A stretch of DNA of 43,263 bases from an uncultured Alphaproteobacteria bacterium (GTDB lineage: Bacteria; Pseudomonadota; Alphaproteobacteria; CAAHEQ01; UBA3637): contig CALXXW010000025.1 of assembly GCA_944392785.1 (NCBI GenBank), positions 1 to 43,263 on the forward strand. The letters are read 5' to 3'. Positions 23,887 through 31,409 of this stretch are shown piece after piece. The position numbers were made by a program, and so were the translations under genes. The number at the start of each line of letters is the position of its first letter. Positions within the stretch are counted from its first letter, which is position 1. The notes beneath the pieces are model-generated. The model did not search any database. It saw only the letters and a program-made list of their open reading frames with translations, and was not told the origin of the DNA.

Positions 23887-25176
23887 CTAAGAAGAAATAC
23901 TTCTCTGTAGACGTATTAACAGATATTCGGCTAAAAGGCAGAGCGCAACGGCGCAACAACAGAAGGAGGTCCATCCGGCTTGAGGTGAGGGGATTGAAAG
24001 TCCTTTTTCAATAGTTGTGCACACGCTTAGTGTCAAACCGGCCGATAGCGAACCCAGAGTACCCGCCAATGATTTCATGGTTGAGTTCACGGATAAATAA
24101 ATAGCGCTCATCTGATCCGGAACAAAAAGCAGAGAGGTATTGTTAATTCCCAGCGTCAATCCGGCTGTTGCTATACCCAGCAGAGCATGCAGAACAAAGA
24201 GAGAACCATAAGTTGAATAATCGTTTAGACCTGAGGCCCTATTAAGCCAGATGAGACCTAACAACACGAAAATGAACAGAGGAATGGACAATAACAGTAT
24301 CAAAACACTTCCTTTTTTATCAGCCATTTTCCCCCACGTTTGAACGGTTATCATATACATAACCTGTGATATCAAGGTCAGGAGCAAAATGCCTGACATT
24401 TGGATATTCAATCTGTTCAACATAAAAACGGTGATGAAGGGAGTGATAAAGGCTTGTGAAAAAGTTAACAGGCTTAAAGAACTCAACAGATGCCGGAAGG
24501 GCTTATTTTTGAGTGTTTGCCTTAATTTTTGGAAAAAAGGTATATCTGATCGTATTGGTATGGAACAATCCCGGACATGAAGCAGGGTATAGGCTCCATA
24601 CAGGCCGATTATAAAAGCCAAAATCAATAAAACAGCGTAAGCGTAGATCTCTTGGTCGGGGTAGGTATTATGGATGTACTGTAGGAAGAAAGAGGCTCCT
24701 AAAAAACAAATGATTTTCGCCAGCATCATATACTTAAAGCGATGGGAAAAGAAGCGTCCCATTAATGCGTTGGGCACCAGAACTTTCATCCATGGCAACC
24801 AGGCACCGCCGGCGATGCATCCTATCAGATAAGTTGCGGATAGGAAAAAAATCAACAAGGTCAAAGCCCCCGGCATGCTCGGTCTAAAGGCAAGCAAGGC
24901 AGCCAGTAAGTAGAAGGGTCTGGAAAGAAAGGAGGCCCAGTAAGAAATACGGCGCACAGACCATCCCTTTTCAATCATCCAGGCCGCCAGTAGATGGATA
25001 AGATTGCCTAAATAGGGAATGGCTCCCAAAATACCAAAAGCCAAATTACCGGCTCCGAAAAAGGTCGCATAAGCCATCAAAGTGGGTCCCACAGCCAGCG
25101 TATCCATGGCCGAGGTAGCAACACCACCGCGGACCACATAAGAAAGAGATTTTTGAAGAGAAGGATGTTTTTGCAT
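23887..25176 (-). CDS. MFS-type transporter
   Basis: A 429-residue membrane protein with about twelve hydrophobic helices in two halves and a central charged loop (about 205-230). It carries MFS-like loop motifs (GKMADKKGS after helix 8, and GRFFSHRFK in the first half). The substrate cannot be read from the sequence. It is divergent from neuA across 251 bases, so a role with sialic acid or another glycan precursor is possible but speculative. The promoter lies so close that the ATG at 25176 would be at or near the first transcribed base, and no ribosome site is present. Confidence 0.82.
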   Translation of the reverse strand: MQKHPSLQKSLSYVVRGGVATSAMDTLAVGPTLMAYATFFGAGNLAFGILGAIPYLGNLIHLLAAWMIEKGWSVRRISYWASFLSRPFYLLAALLAFRPSMPGALTLLIFFLSATYLIGCIAGGAWLPWMKVLVPNALMGRFFSHRFKYMMLAKIICFLGASFFLQYIHNTYPDQEIYAYAVLLILAFIIGLYGAYTLLHVRDCSIPIRSDIPFFQKLRQTLKNKPFRHLLSSLSLLTFSQAFITPFITVFMLNRLNIQMSGILLLTLISQVMYMITVQTWGKMADKKGSVLILLLSIPLFIFVLLGLIWLNRASGLNDYSTYGSLFVLHALLGIATAGLTLGINNTSLLFVPDQMSAIYLSVNSTMKSLAGTLGSLSAGLTLSVCTTIEKGLSIPSPQAGWTSFCCCAVALCLLAEYLLIRLQRSISS

Positions 25177-25183
25177 ACCCTAT

Positions 25184-25212
25184 TATATAGAAAAAATAGA
25201 TGTACCTGTCAA
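25184..25212 (-). promoter_or_regulatory. Promoter of the MFS gene, giving a near-leaderless transcript
   Basis: On the minus strand TTGACA (25212-25207), a 17-base spacer and TATATA (25189-25184; an overlapping TATAAT at 25187-25182) lie directly before the ATG at 25176. Transcription would begin within about 0-3 bases of the start codon. Confidence 0.65.
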
Positions 25213-25261
25213 ATAAAATTGAGGATGAATAGGGCTGCTCGCGTAGAGAGAAAAAAAGATA

Positions 25262-25294
25262 ACATGACTTCTTGAGTCGGATGAAAGGTCATGT
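25262..25294 (+). promoter_or_regulatory. Hairpin upstream of neuA with a GAGTC site in its loop
   Basis: ACATGAC (25262-25268) pairs with GTCATGT (25288-25294) around a 19-base loop holding GAGTC, a GANTC methylation target. It lies upstream of the neuA promoter, between the two divergent genes. It could be an operator or only a chance palindrome. Confidence 0.35.
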
Positions 25295-25372
25295 CGTTTT
25301 TGAATGGATATCATTTTAAGAGTATATGTGGGGTAATATAGCAAGTAGCGGGTCCAGAAAGACGGTTCCCCC

Positions 25373-25401
25373 TTGACAGAAGAAGAAGGTTATTGTAGGA
25401 T
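25373..25401 (+). promoter_or_regulatory. Promoter of the neuA gene
   Basis: TTGACA (25373-25378), a 17-base spacer and TAGGAT (25396-25401) are followed by a leader of about 20 bases with a GGGG ribosome site before the ATG at 25428. Confidence 0.75.
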
Positions 25402-25427
25402 ATGTTCAATGTGATATGGGGTAAAAG

Positions 25428-26147
25428 ATGTATAGTGGTCAAAAAATTTTGGGACTTATCCCGGCGCGCGGAGGATCCGAAGCAATCCCCCGTAAAAATA
25501 TATATCCGATTAATGGTAAGCCGTTGCTAATGTACACGATTGAGGCAGCAAAAAAATCTCAATTTTTAGACGCCCTATATTGTTCTACAAATGATGATGA
25601 AATCGCTGAAGTAGTTTCTCGGAAGGCAGGAATATGCCAAATTATCAGACGGCCGGATGAATTGAGTACAAGCACGGCCAGAACGATAGAAAGTGTTATT
25701 CATGCCTTGGATTTTTTATCGTCTGAGGGAAAGAGCTTTGACTATGTTATGATTTTACAGCCGACAAGTCCCCTACGTCAATCAATGGAAATAGATGGAT
25801 GCATTCGTTTTGTCATTGATAAGAAATTGAGCAGTTGTGTAAGCGTTTCACAAATTCACTGTTTACCGACATTATTGCGCAACCGGGACAAAGAGAGTGG
25901 CCGTTTGTCTTCTATCGTCTCAGGAAATGGGACAGTTCGTCGCCAAGATGTGCAGCCAACGTATTATGTTGACGGATGTTTATATATGTGGTCGGTCGCT
26001 GAAATCAAGAAACACGGCTTGGATATCAGTTTGAATGATGCTGCGTTCGGATATGAAATAGACAAGGTATCCGGTTTTGATTTAAATTACCTTTCGGATA
26101 TTCCGGAACTGGAATATCTCTTGCGGCAAAGACAGCGGCTAAAATAA
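25428..26147 (+). CDS. neuA: CMP-sialic acid synthetase (acylneuraminate cytidylyltransferase)
   Basis: It activates a nonulosonic acid, most likely N-acetylneuraminate, with CTP to give the CMP-sugar donor. The 239-residue protein has the nucleotide-binding IPARGGSEAIPRKNI (about 11-25; the usual Lys-Gly after GGS is Glu-Ala), LQPTSPLR (about 110-117), YYVDGCLY and the metal-binding region EIDKVSGFDLN. CMP-legionaminate or CMP-pseudaminate synthetases share this fold, but the adjacent GT80-like sialyltransferase favours sialic acid. No neuB or neuC is in the window. The two genes are 54 bases apart and probably cotranscribed. Confidence 0.87.
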   Translation: MYSGQKILGLIPARGGSEAIPRKNIYPINGKPLLMYTIEAAKKSQFLDALYCSTNDDEIAEVVSRKAGICQIIRRPDELSTSTARTIESVIHALDFLSSEGKSFDYVMILQPTSPLRQSMEIDGCIRFVIDKKLSSCVSVSQIHCLPTLLRNRDKESGRLSSIVSGNGTVRRQDVQPTYYVDGCLYMWSVAEIKKHGLDISLNDAAFGYEIDKVSGFDLNYLSDIPELEYLLRQRQRLK

Positions 26148-26201
26148 AGAAAATAGCTTTTTTGATTGTTAAATGATGTGATATGTGTTATAGGACATAC
26201 C

Positions 26202-27275
26202 ATGAGAAAAATCATATATATTGATATGGCTTTGCTTTTTGTTTGGCTGATTTGTCTTTTTCGATTATATCAGGTGTTATCCGTGCCGCCGTTGATTGCG
26301 CATATTTATCTAGATCCGGCCTCAACACCGGCCTTGTTTCAAATGACGGATTTGGTGCAACAGCCGGCCGAGGCCCCTAAATATGTAGCATGGCGGCGAT
26401 ATACGCATGAATTGCCTCAACACTTGTTGACGCAATTAAATATTCAGCGTTCAACCATCTCTGGAAGCGTTTCTAACGCTACTTTTCGGGAAACCGTAAA
26501 ACAAGAAATAAAAGATTTTTACCGTCAATATCCTCACTATCAATTTGTCATACACGGGAATATGTTTCACCTTTGGTCGTTTGTCCCGGCATTGGCCGTT
26601 ATCCCGAAAAATCAGGTAAAATCACTGCATCTATATGAGGATTCTATTGGACGTATTCTTTGGAACGGGTGTTCAACACTGCGTATAGACTATGCGCAAA
26701 ACTGGCCAACGGTTTTTCGGGTGGCTTTTTTGGATGAGGTAAAAAAAAGTTGTCCCGAACAATCCGGTTTAACGTTTCAGGAAACAAATCTGTTTCAACT
26801 AAAGGATACTTTGTCGTCGGTTGAAAAAAAGCACGTGTATACTTTGGCCGGGTTTGATGAAAAAACGATTCGTCCTTTATTTGAAAACGGTGCCGTTGCC
26901 GTTTATTTGGATGATCAGGCGATCAATATGGATAAGCTCCTCGCATGGCTAACACAGGAAAGAAAGGCTAAACCAGAGTTAGAACAAGCAACGTGGCTTT
27001 ATAAAAATCATCCGCGCTTGGGTTGGCACGGACATGCTTGGGAAGCGTTGAAAAATAATCTTAAAAAAATAGAGGCTCTGCCCTTTAAAGTACCTTTTGA
27101 GATTTTAATTTTAGCCGATTTAATACCTCAATATGTGTTGGGATATGGCTCCTCATCGTTTTTTTCCGTGCCGACGGGACATGTTCTGGGGTATATCAAA
27201 CGTCCCTACGATCCCTATGTGCCCGTGCTGAAAAAATTGGGCATTTTGCAGGATAATCATGTTCTTACTTTTTGA
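26202..27275 (+). CDS. Membrane-anchored GT80-family sialyltransferase-like protein
   Basis: A 357-residue protein with an N-terminal membrane anchor (about 8-30), then YLDPASTPAL (36-45), which matches the start of Pasteurella multocida and Photobacterium GT80 sialyltransferases. Further matches in order are LYEDS with Asp147 (the general-base position), LAGFDE (215-220), KNHP with His270, PFE with Glu300, and GSSSFFSVP with Ser317-Ser318. These are the known catalytic and CMP-binding positions of the family with similar spacing. It would move sialic acid from CMP-Neu5Ac onto a galactose-type acceptor. neuA directly upstream supports this. The linkage (alpha-2,3 or alpha-2,6) cannot be told. 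The start at 26202 is the ATG before the anchor, with AGGA upstream. Confidence 0.85.
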   Translation: MRKIIYIDMALLFVWLICLFRLYQVLSVPPLIAHIYLDPASTPALFQMTDLVQQPAEAPKYVAWRRYTHELPQHLLTQLNIQRSTISGSVSNATFRETVKQEIKDFYRQYPHYQFVIHGNMFHLWSFVPALAVIPKNQVKSLHLYEDSIGRILWNGCSTLRIDYAQNWPTVFRVAFLDEVKKSCPEQSGLTFQETNLFQLKDTLSSVEKKHVYTLAGFDEKTIRPLFENGAVAVYLDDQAINMDKLLAWLTQERKAKPELEQATWLYKNHPRLGWHGHAWEALKNNLKKIEALPFKVPFEILILADLIPQYVLGYGSSSFFSVPTGHVLGYIKRPYDPYVPVLKKLGILQDNHVLTF

Positions 27276-27600
27276 TGATTCTGTTTGAAGGGACAAAAAA
27301 ACAGCATCAATGGGTTTTTCGTTGGACATAGAGATGTTGCTGTCAAAAAATAAATGAGGCGGGTAGTGTTCCATCCGATCATAGGATTATCGGGGCACAT
27401 GATGGTTTGTTAAATCGAGGGAGGATGAGGCCCTTTGTTAGATTTTTGTTGTCTGATTAAGTGCGGAAATGACCTTAAACAAGGCTTGAATGTGTCGTTC
27501 GGTGGAGCTGAATGGGTTGCTTCTTAGGAAAAAAGAGCTGAGAATAGCCTCTGAGCAATAACCCGAGGTCTAAAAAAAAGATGACTTTTTATTTTTTTTT
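27276..27600. other. Intergenic stretch without a recognised gene
   Basis: Between the sialyltransferase-like gene and lptG no reading frame has a credible ribosome site and no RNA fold was recognised. The 3' part ends in long A and T runs just before the lptG promoter. Confidence 0.5.
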
Positions 27601-27609
27601 TGCTATAAA
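27601..27609 (+). promoter_or_regulatory. Extended -10 promoter of the lptG gene
   Basis: TGC-TATAAA (27601-27609) follows a run of T residues. The transcript would start about 14 bases before the ATG at 27630, just ahead of the AAAGGA ribosome site. No good -35 is present. Confidence 0.5.
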
Positions 27610-27629
27610 AGCCCTTAAAGGACAGAACA

Positions 27630-28736
27630 ATGACCCTAAACGTGATTATTTCGAAATATATTTTAAAACAGTTTGCGTTGATTTTTTTTGCAACACTGTT
27701 TGTGTTGACGGCGGTTATTATGCTGTTTGATGTTATAGAGCTTTTGCGAACGGCCGCCAAAAAAGAGGTCGCTTCCTTCTTGGATATTGGCGTTTTGGCG
27801 TTGTTAAAGTCACCTCAGATGATCCACCTGATTTTACCGTTTGTGGTGCTGATCGCCGGGTTGATTTTCTTTTTCCGTATGAGCCGTTCTTCCGAGTTAA
27901 TTGTTATGCGTGCCGTAGGGCTATCTGTCTGGAATTTTGTCATGCCGGTTGTCTTGTTCGTTTTTATCATTGGGGTCCTAGATATATTGGCTTTTAATCC
28001 GATAACGGCACTGACAGCCCGCCGCTATGAGCGTTTGGAAGAACAGCTGGGTATGACCAGCTCCAATCCTTTTTCGTGGACAGAGGAAGGCTTGTGGTTT
28101 CGTGAAGTCAAAGATGACAAAGTCTTGGTCATGCGCGCGGCACGCGTGCGACAAGAGGGAAAATCTGTTTTGTTGGATAATGTGTCGGTGATTGAGTTGA
28201 CTCCTCTGGATCGTTTGGTGCGGCAGAGTGAAGCGGCCGTCGGTTATCTGAACCAAGGAGGATTGACGTTAAAAGATGCGTTTGTTATTGACACATCGTC
28301 AGAAACAACACATACGTTGCCGATAGAAACATTTGAAACCCGTTTGAGCCTGGAGCGTATCTTGGAAAAGTTTGATGAGCCACAAACAATGTCCTTTTGG
28401 CGTTTTCCTAAATTTATTCGTTTTCTGGAAGAGTCCGGTTTTTCGGCCGCCAATCATCGTATGTATTGGCATGAACTGATTGCCTTTCCGTTGTTCTTAG
28501 TCGCCATGTTAATGATTTCTGCCGTTTTCTCTTTACCGCCGACCAGCCGTCAGGGAAAGATATTGATACGAGTTTTAATGACGGTTTTAGGCGGTTTTTT
28601 GCTGTACTTTTTCTCACGAATTACCAGCGTTATCGGTATCGCCGGAGGGTTGCCCATGTTTTTGGCGGCTTGGGGTCCGGCACTGGTGTCTATCCCTTTA
28701 TGTGTGTCGGCTTTGTTGCATTTTGAAGACGGCTAA
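27630..28736 (+). CDS. lptG: LptG-type lipopolysaccharide export permease (YjgP/YjgQ family)
   Basis: A 368-residue inner-membrane protein. Two N-terminal helix pairs (about 10-35 and 50-120) come first, then a periplasmic beta-jellyroll domain (about 130-265), then three to four C-terminal helices (about 275-368). This is the LptF/LptG layout that, with LptB2 and LptC, extracts LPS from the inner membrane. The blocks LPFVVLIAGLIFFFRMSRSSEL and MRAVGLSVWNF read like the LptG rather than the LptF paralogue. Usually lptF and lptG are adjacent; here lptG is alone among glycan genes, so the assignment between paralogues is less certain than the family. Confidence 0.82.
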   Translation: MTLNVIISKYILKQFALIFFATLFVLTAVIMLFDVIELLRTAAKKEVASFLDIGVLALLKSPQMIHLILPFVVLIAGLIFFFRMSRSSELIVMRAVGLSVWNFVMPVVLFVFIIGVLDILAFNPITALTARRYERLEEQLGMTSSNPFSWTEEGLWFREVKDDKVLVMRAARVRQEGKSVLLDNVSVIELTPLDRLVRQSEAAVGYLNQGGLTLKDAFVIDTSSETTHTLPIETFETRLSLERILEKFDEPQTMSFWRFPKFIRFLEESGFSAANHRMYWHELIAFPLFLVAMLMISAVFSLPPTSRQGKILIRVLMTVLGGFLLYFFSRITSVIGIAGGLPMFLAAWGPALVSIPLCVSALLHFEDG

Positions 28737-28739
28737 GCC

Positions 28740-28760
28740 AAGGCGTTAACAGACGCTTTT
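28740..28760 (+). terminator. Weak terminator after lptG
   Basis: AAGGCGT (28740-28746) pairs with ACGCTTT (28753-28759), with one G-T pair, around a six-base loop. Only four T residues follow. A second perfect small palindrome, TAGGGTCCCTA, lies near 28793-28803. Confidence 0.4.
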
Positions 28761-28839
28761 CCCTCTTGGTATCCCCGGAAGACTACTTGTCATAGGGTCC
28801 CTACTGTCCTATATATCCCATAAATATGGTTTTTCTGGC

Positions 28840-28868
28840 TTGCTTTTTTATATCCTTTCGGATACAAT
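28840..28868 (+). promoter_or_regulatory. Promoter of the GT2 glycosyltransferase gene
   Basis: TTGCTT (28840-28845), an exact 17-base spacer and TACAAT (28863-28868) lie about 30 bases before the ATG at 28899. Confidence 0.6.
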
Positions 28869-28898
28869 GGCTTTAACCTATCGTTTAAAGGAATGATT

Positions 28899-29756
28899 AT
28901 GCCAAAAGTTTCTATTTTATTGCCGATTTATAAAACAAAATCTTCTTTTTTAAGGGAAGCCATTGACAGCATTTTGCAACAGACCTTTCAGGACTTTGAA
29001 TTGTTGATTTTAAATGATTCTCCTGAAGAGGTGTATCTGGATCAGCTTGTTTCCTCTTATGCGGACCAACGTATAAAATATTTCAAAAATGAGGAAAACA
29101 AGGGTATTACGGCCTCACGTAATCGCTTGATAGATTTGGCCAAAGGGGCATATCTGGCCGTCATGGATCATGATGATGTTATGTTGCCGGAGAGGTTGAA
29201 AAAACAGGTGGCCTATTTAGATGAACATCCCGAAGTCGGTGTCGTGGGAGGAGCGGCCTGTCTGATACCTTCGGGGCGGATACGCCGCAATCCGACGGAT
29301 GATCATGATATTAAGTTAGCCATGATGCATGTTCCTGCCATGATGCATCCTGCCTCGATGATACGGGCCAGCGTGTTGAAAAAGACGCAAATACGTTATG
29401 AGGGGCAATTTTCTCCGGCAGAGGATTATGGGTTATTTGCTCGGTTGATACCTTATACGCAGTTTCATAACTTAGAGGATATTGTGTTGAAATATCGCCT
29501 TCATGCAACGAACACGTCTCGTTTGCAGCGGGGCAAGATGACAAGCGGTGCTTTGGCGGTTCAGGCTTTTGTTTCGGTTGAAAACCCTATGCTGTATAGT
29601 GAGTTTTTGAAGTCTGCCGAGCATCGTAAACGGATTCGATTGTTTGGGAAAATACCCTTTTTGCTGATGCTTTCTCGTGGAGATTTAACACGGGTTAAGC
29701 TGTTTGATATCATTCCGCTGTGCACGATAAAAAACACAATTAAAATGCGTTTTTGA
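28899..29756 (+). CDS. Family 2 glycosyltransferase
   Basis: A 285-residue GT-A fold inverting glycosyltransferase. It has the N-terminal KVSILLPIYKT, the nucleotide-binding ILNDSP, EENKGITASRNRLIDLAKG, the metal-binding VMDHDDVMLPERL (DxD-like) and the acceptor region AEDYGLFARL with the usual ED. It probably adds a sugar to an LPS or capsule chain; the sugar cannot be read. The second of two in-frame ATG codons (28899) has the better spacing to AAAGGA. The gene appears to be monocistronic, with its own promoter. Confidence 0.88.
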   Translation: MPKVSILLPIYKTKSSFLREAIDSILQQTFQDFELLILNDSPEEVYLDQLVSSYADQRIKYFKNEENKGITASRNRLIDLAKGAYLAVMDHDDVMLPERLKKQVAYLDEHPEVGVVGGAACLIPSGRIRRNPTDDHDIKLAMMHVPAMMHPASMIRASVLKKTQIRYEGQFSPAEDYGLFARLIPYTQFHNLEDIVLKYRLHATNTSRLQRGKMTSGALAVQAFVSVENPMLYSEFLKSAEHRKRIRLFGKIPFLLMLSRGDLTRVKLFDIIPLCTIKNTIKMRF

Positions 29757-29800
29757 AAAAGGCTTTCAGAGCTTGATTTTTCTGGAGTTTAGGGAGAAAT

Positions 29801-29828
29801 TTGCTTTTTTCAAGAAAAGTGATAAACT
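29801..29828 (+). promoter_or_regulatory. Probable promoter of the 515-residue protein gene (leaderless type)
   Basis: TTGCTT (29801-29806), a 16-base spacer and TAAACT (29823-29828) lie just before the ATG at 29835. The first transcribed base would coincide with the start codon. No ribosome site is present between them. Confidence 0.5.
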
Positions 29829-29834
29829 ATTCTT

Positions 29835-31382
29835 ATGACCAGAAAAAAAGTTGATACCGCTTTAATTTCAGCACTGCTTTCCAATGTGTTTGAAGGACTG
29901 CAAGCTCCGGTGATCATTAACATCGGTTTTATTGGCATGAAACAAATGCTGGAAAAAAAGTTAACACCGGTCGGTATAGCCAATGAATTGCGTCAAAACG
30001 GTATAGATGCTGTTCCTTTCTTTGTGCCGGAGGCAAAAGATCCCTCAAAAACCGTTGTCTCTTGTACGGGGGTTCAGACACCGTTTGTCTGTGCGGCTGA
30101 GGCGCGACAAACCGCTGCTCGTTTTTTGACGATATTGGAAAGGATGGGCGTTTCTTGCAATATGCCTTTTCCGGTGATGGCAGCTCAATTATATTTGCCG
30201 GGGAAAAGTGGTGTATTGAAGACGGATAGGTTTCGAAAGTTGACAACGACGCTTTTGAAGGAAGCTTACCAAAAATCCGCTGACAACAATGTTAACGAGT
30301 TGAATACGTTGCAGGAATTGACGGGGCATTCATGTGTTTTTCGTGGCGCTTCTTTGGGAGGAAATCCCTATGGTGTTGTGGCCGCGCGTGAAAATAAAGC
30401 CGTTGCATATGCGGCACCTAATGTGTTGAATGCCGTGTCTTTTTGCACGGGGGCTTTGATGAAAACATCATTTTTTTGTGACAATTTGCAGTCTAGGTAT
30501 GGTTTTTTATATGAATATGCTGCTGCTGCGGATCAGAAACATTATGATGATTGGGAGTTGGAGGAAATGGCCTCTTTAAGATTACATAAAAATCCCAAGG
30601 AGCCGCTTGTCTGTGAAATACCTTATGAAACACCGATTTTCCCTCATCGTAATCCGTTGAAGAACATCTATATAGCGTTGAGTGATTCTCGCGTCTACCG
30701 TATTCCACGAGAGGATCCCAGATGGCAGGAATTTTTGCAAGGGCATAAAGTTCGAGATACGACGATTTTTGGATTCTTGGCTGAGCGACGTGTGGCTCAT
30801 CTTAAAGAGCTTATTCAACAGAAACGAAGATATCCGCGGGTGTATCATTTGTTAAATACAACCAGTCTGACACCTTTACCATTCCATGATCAAAGCCATC
30901 GCGATAGTTTGGAATTTTTCCGTGGCGTATATGGGTTTGATGCGTTGGTATGTGATGAGGGAGGGCAGTTGTATTGGACATATAAAAAGCCGGGATCTTT
31001 GGCTCAACCCTTGATGTGGGATGGGGAGGATTTAAAACTGGCCGGTATCCAAAAATTTCCGAAAGGTTCTTGTGTCATTGACTATGATCGTTTTCAGAGG
31101 CCCCTGGATGCTCAAGAACAATCGAGAAACGATGATAATGTGTCGGAAACTTGGAGCGAGATACAGCGTTGGAAAAATGAACTTCAAACGGCTGTTTCTG
31201 AACTGGATACATCGTTGAAAAAAATCCTGGACACCAGCTTGATTTCGGAAGATATTTTTGCTATAAAGGGAGGAGAGTTGATCGGTGGAACAGAAGCTAT
31301 GCTGCCCTTGGATATCTTAAAGAAAAAAATAATCGGCAAAAAGACTGTCAGACCGCTTCAGACACAACATACCAGAGTATAA
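29835..31382 (+). CDS. Unrecognised 515-residue protein in the glycan locus
   Basis: I do not recognise this protein. It has no signal peptide or transmembrane helix. Residues 1-150 look like an alpha/beta domain with hydrophobic strands (PVIINIGFIGM, GIDAVPFFVP) and several cysteines. The middle (about 260-400) contains segments such as IYIALSDSRVYRIPRED and VRDTTIFGFLAERRVAHLKEL. The C-terminal 80 residues include a likely coiled coil (about 440-480, SEIQRWKNELQTAVSELD). It sits between GT2 and GT4 glycosyltransferases and runs into the GT4 gene with 27 bases between. It may be a glycan-locus enzyme or an unrelated cytoplasmic or secreted protein. The start has no ribosome site. Confidence 0.75.
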   Translation: MTRKKVDTALISALLSNVFEGLQAPVIINIGFIGMKQMLEKKLTPVGIANELRQNGIDAVPFFVPEAKDPSKTVVSCTGVQTPFVCAAEARQTAARFLTILERMGVSCNMPFPVMAAQLYLPGKSGVLKTDRFRKLTTTLLKEAYQKSADNNVNELNTLQELTGHSCVFRGASLGGNPYGVVAARENKAVAYAAPNVLNAVSFCTGALMKTSFFCDNLQSRYGFLYEYAAAADQKHYDDWELEEMASLRLHKNPKEPLVCEIPYETPIFPHRNPLKNIYIALSDSRVYRIPREDPRWQEFLQGHKVRDTTIFGFLAERRVAHLKELIQQKRRYPRVYHLLNTTSLTPLPFHDQSHRDSLEFFRGVYGFDALVCDEGGQLYWTYKKPGSLAQPLMWDGEDLKLAGIQKFPKGSCVIDYDRFQRPLDAQEQSRNDDNVSETWSEIQRWKNELQTAVSELDTSLKKILDTSLISEDIFAIKGGELIGGTEAMLPLDILKKKIIGKKTVRPLQTQHTRV

Positions 31383-31409
31383 AAGATTGAGCTTTAAAAA
31401 AGGGGAAAA

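Noticed and set aside
28793-28803. Palindrome TAGGGTCCCTA between lptG and the GT2 gene
   Set aside because: It is perfect but short and has no T run or nearby partner copy. It cannot be told from chance.
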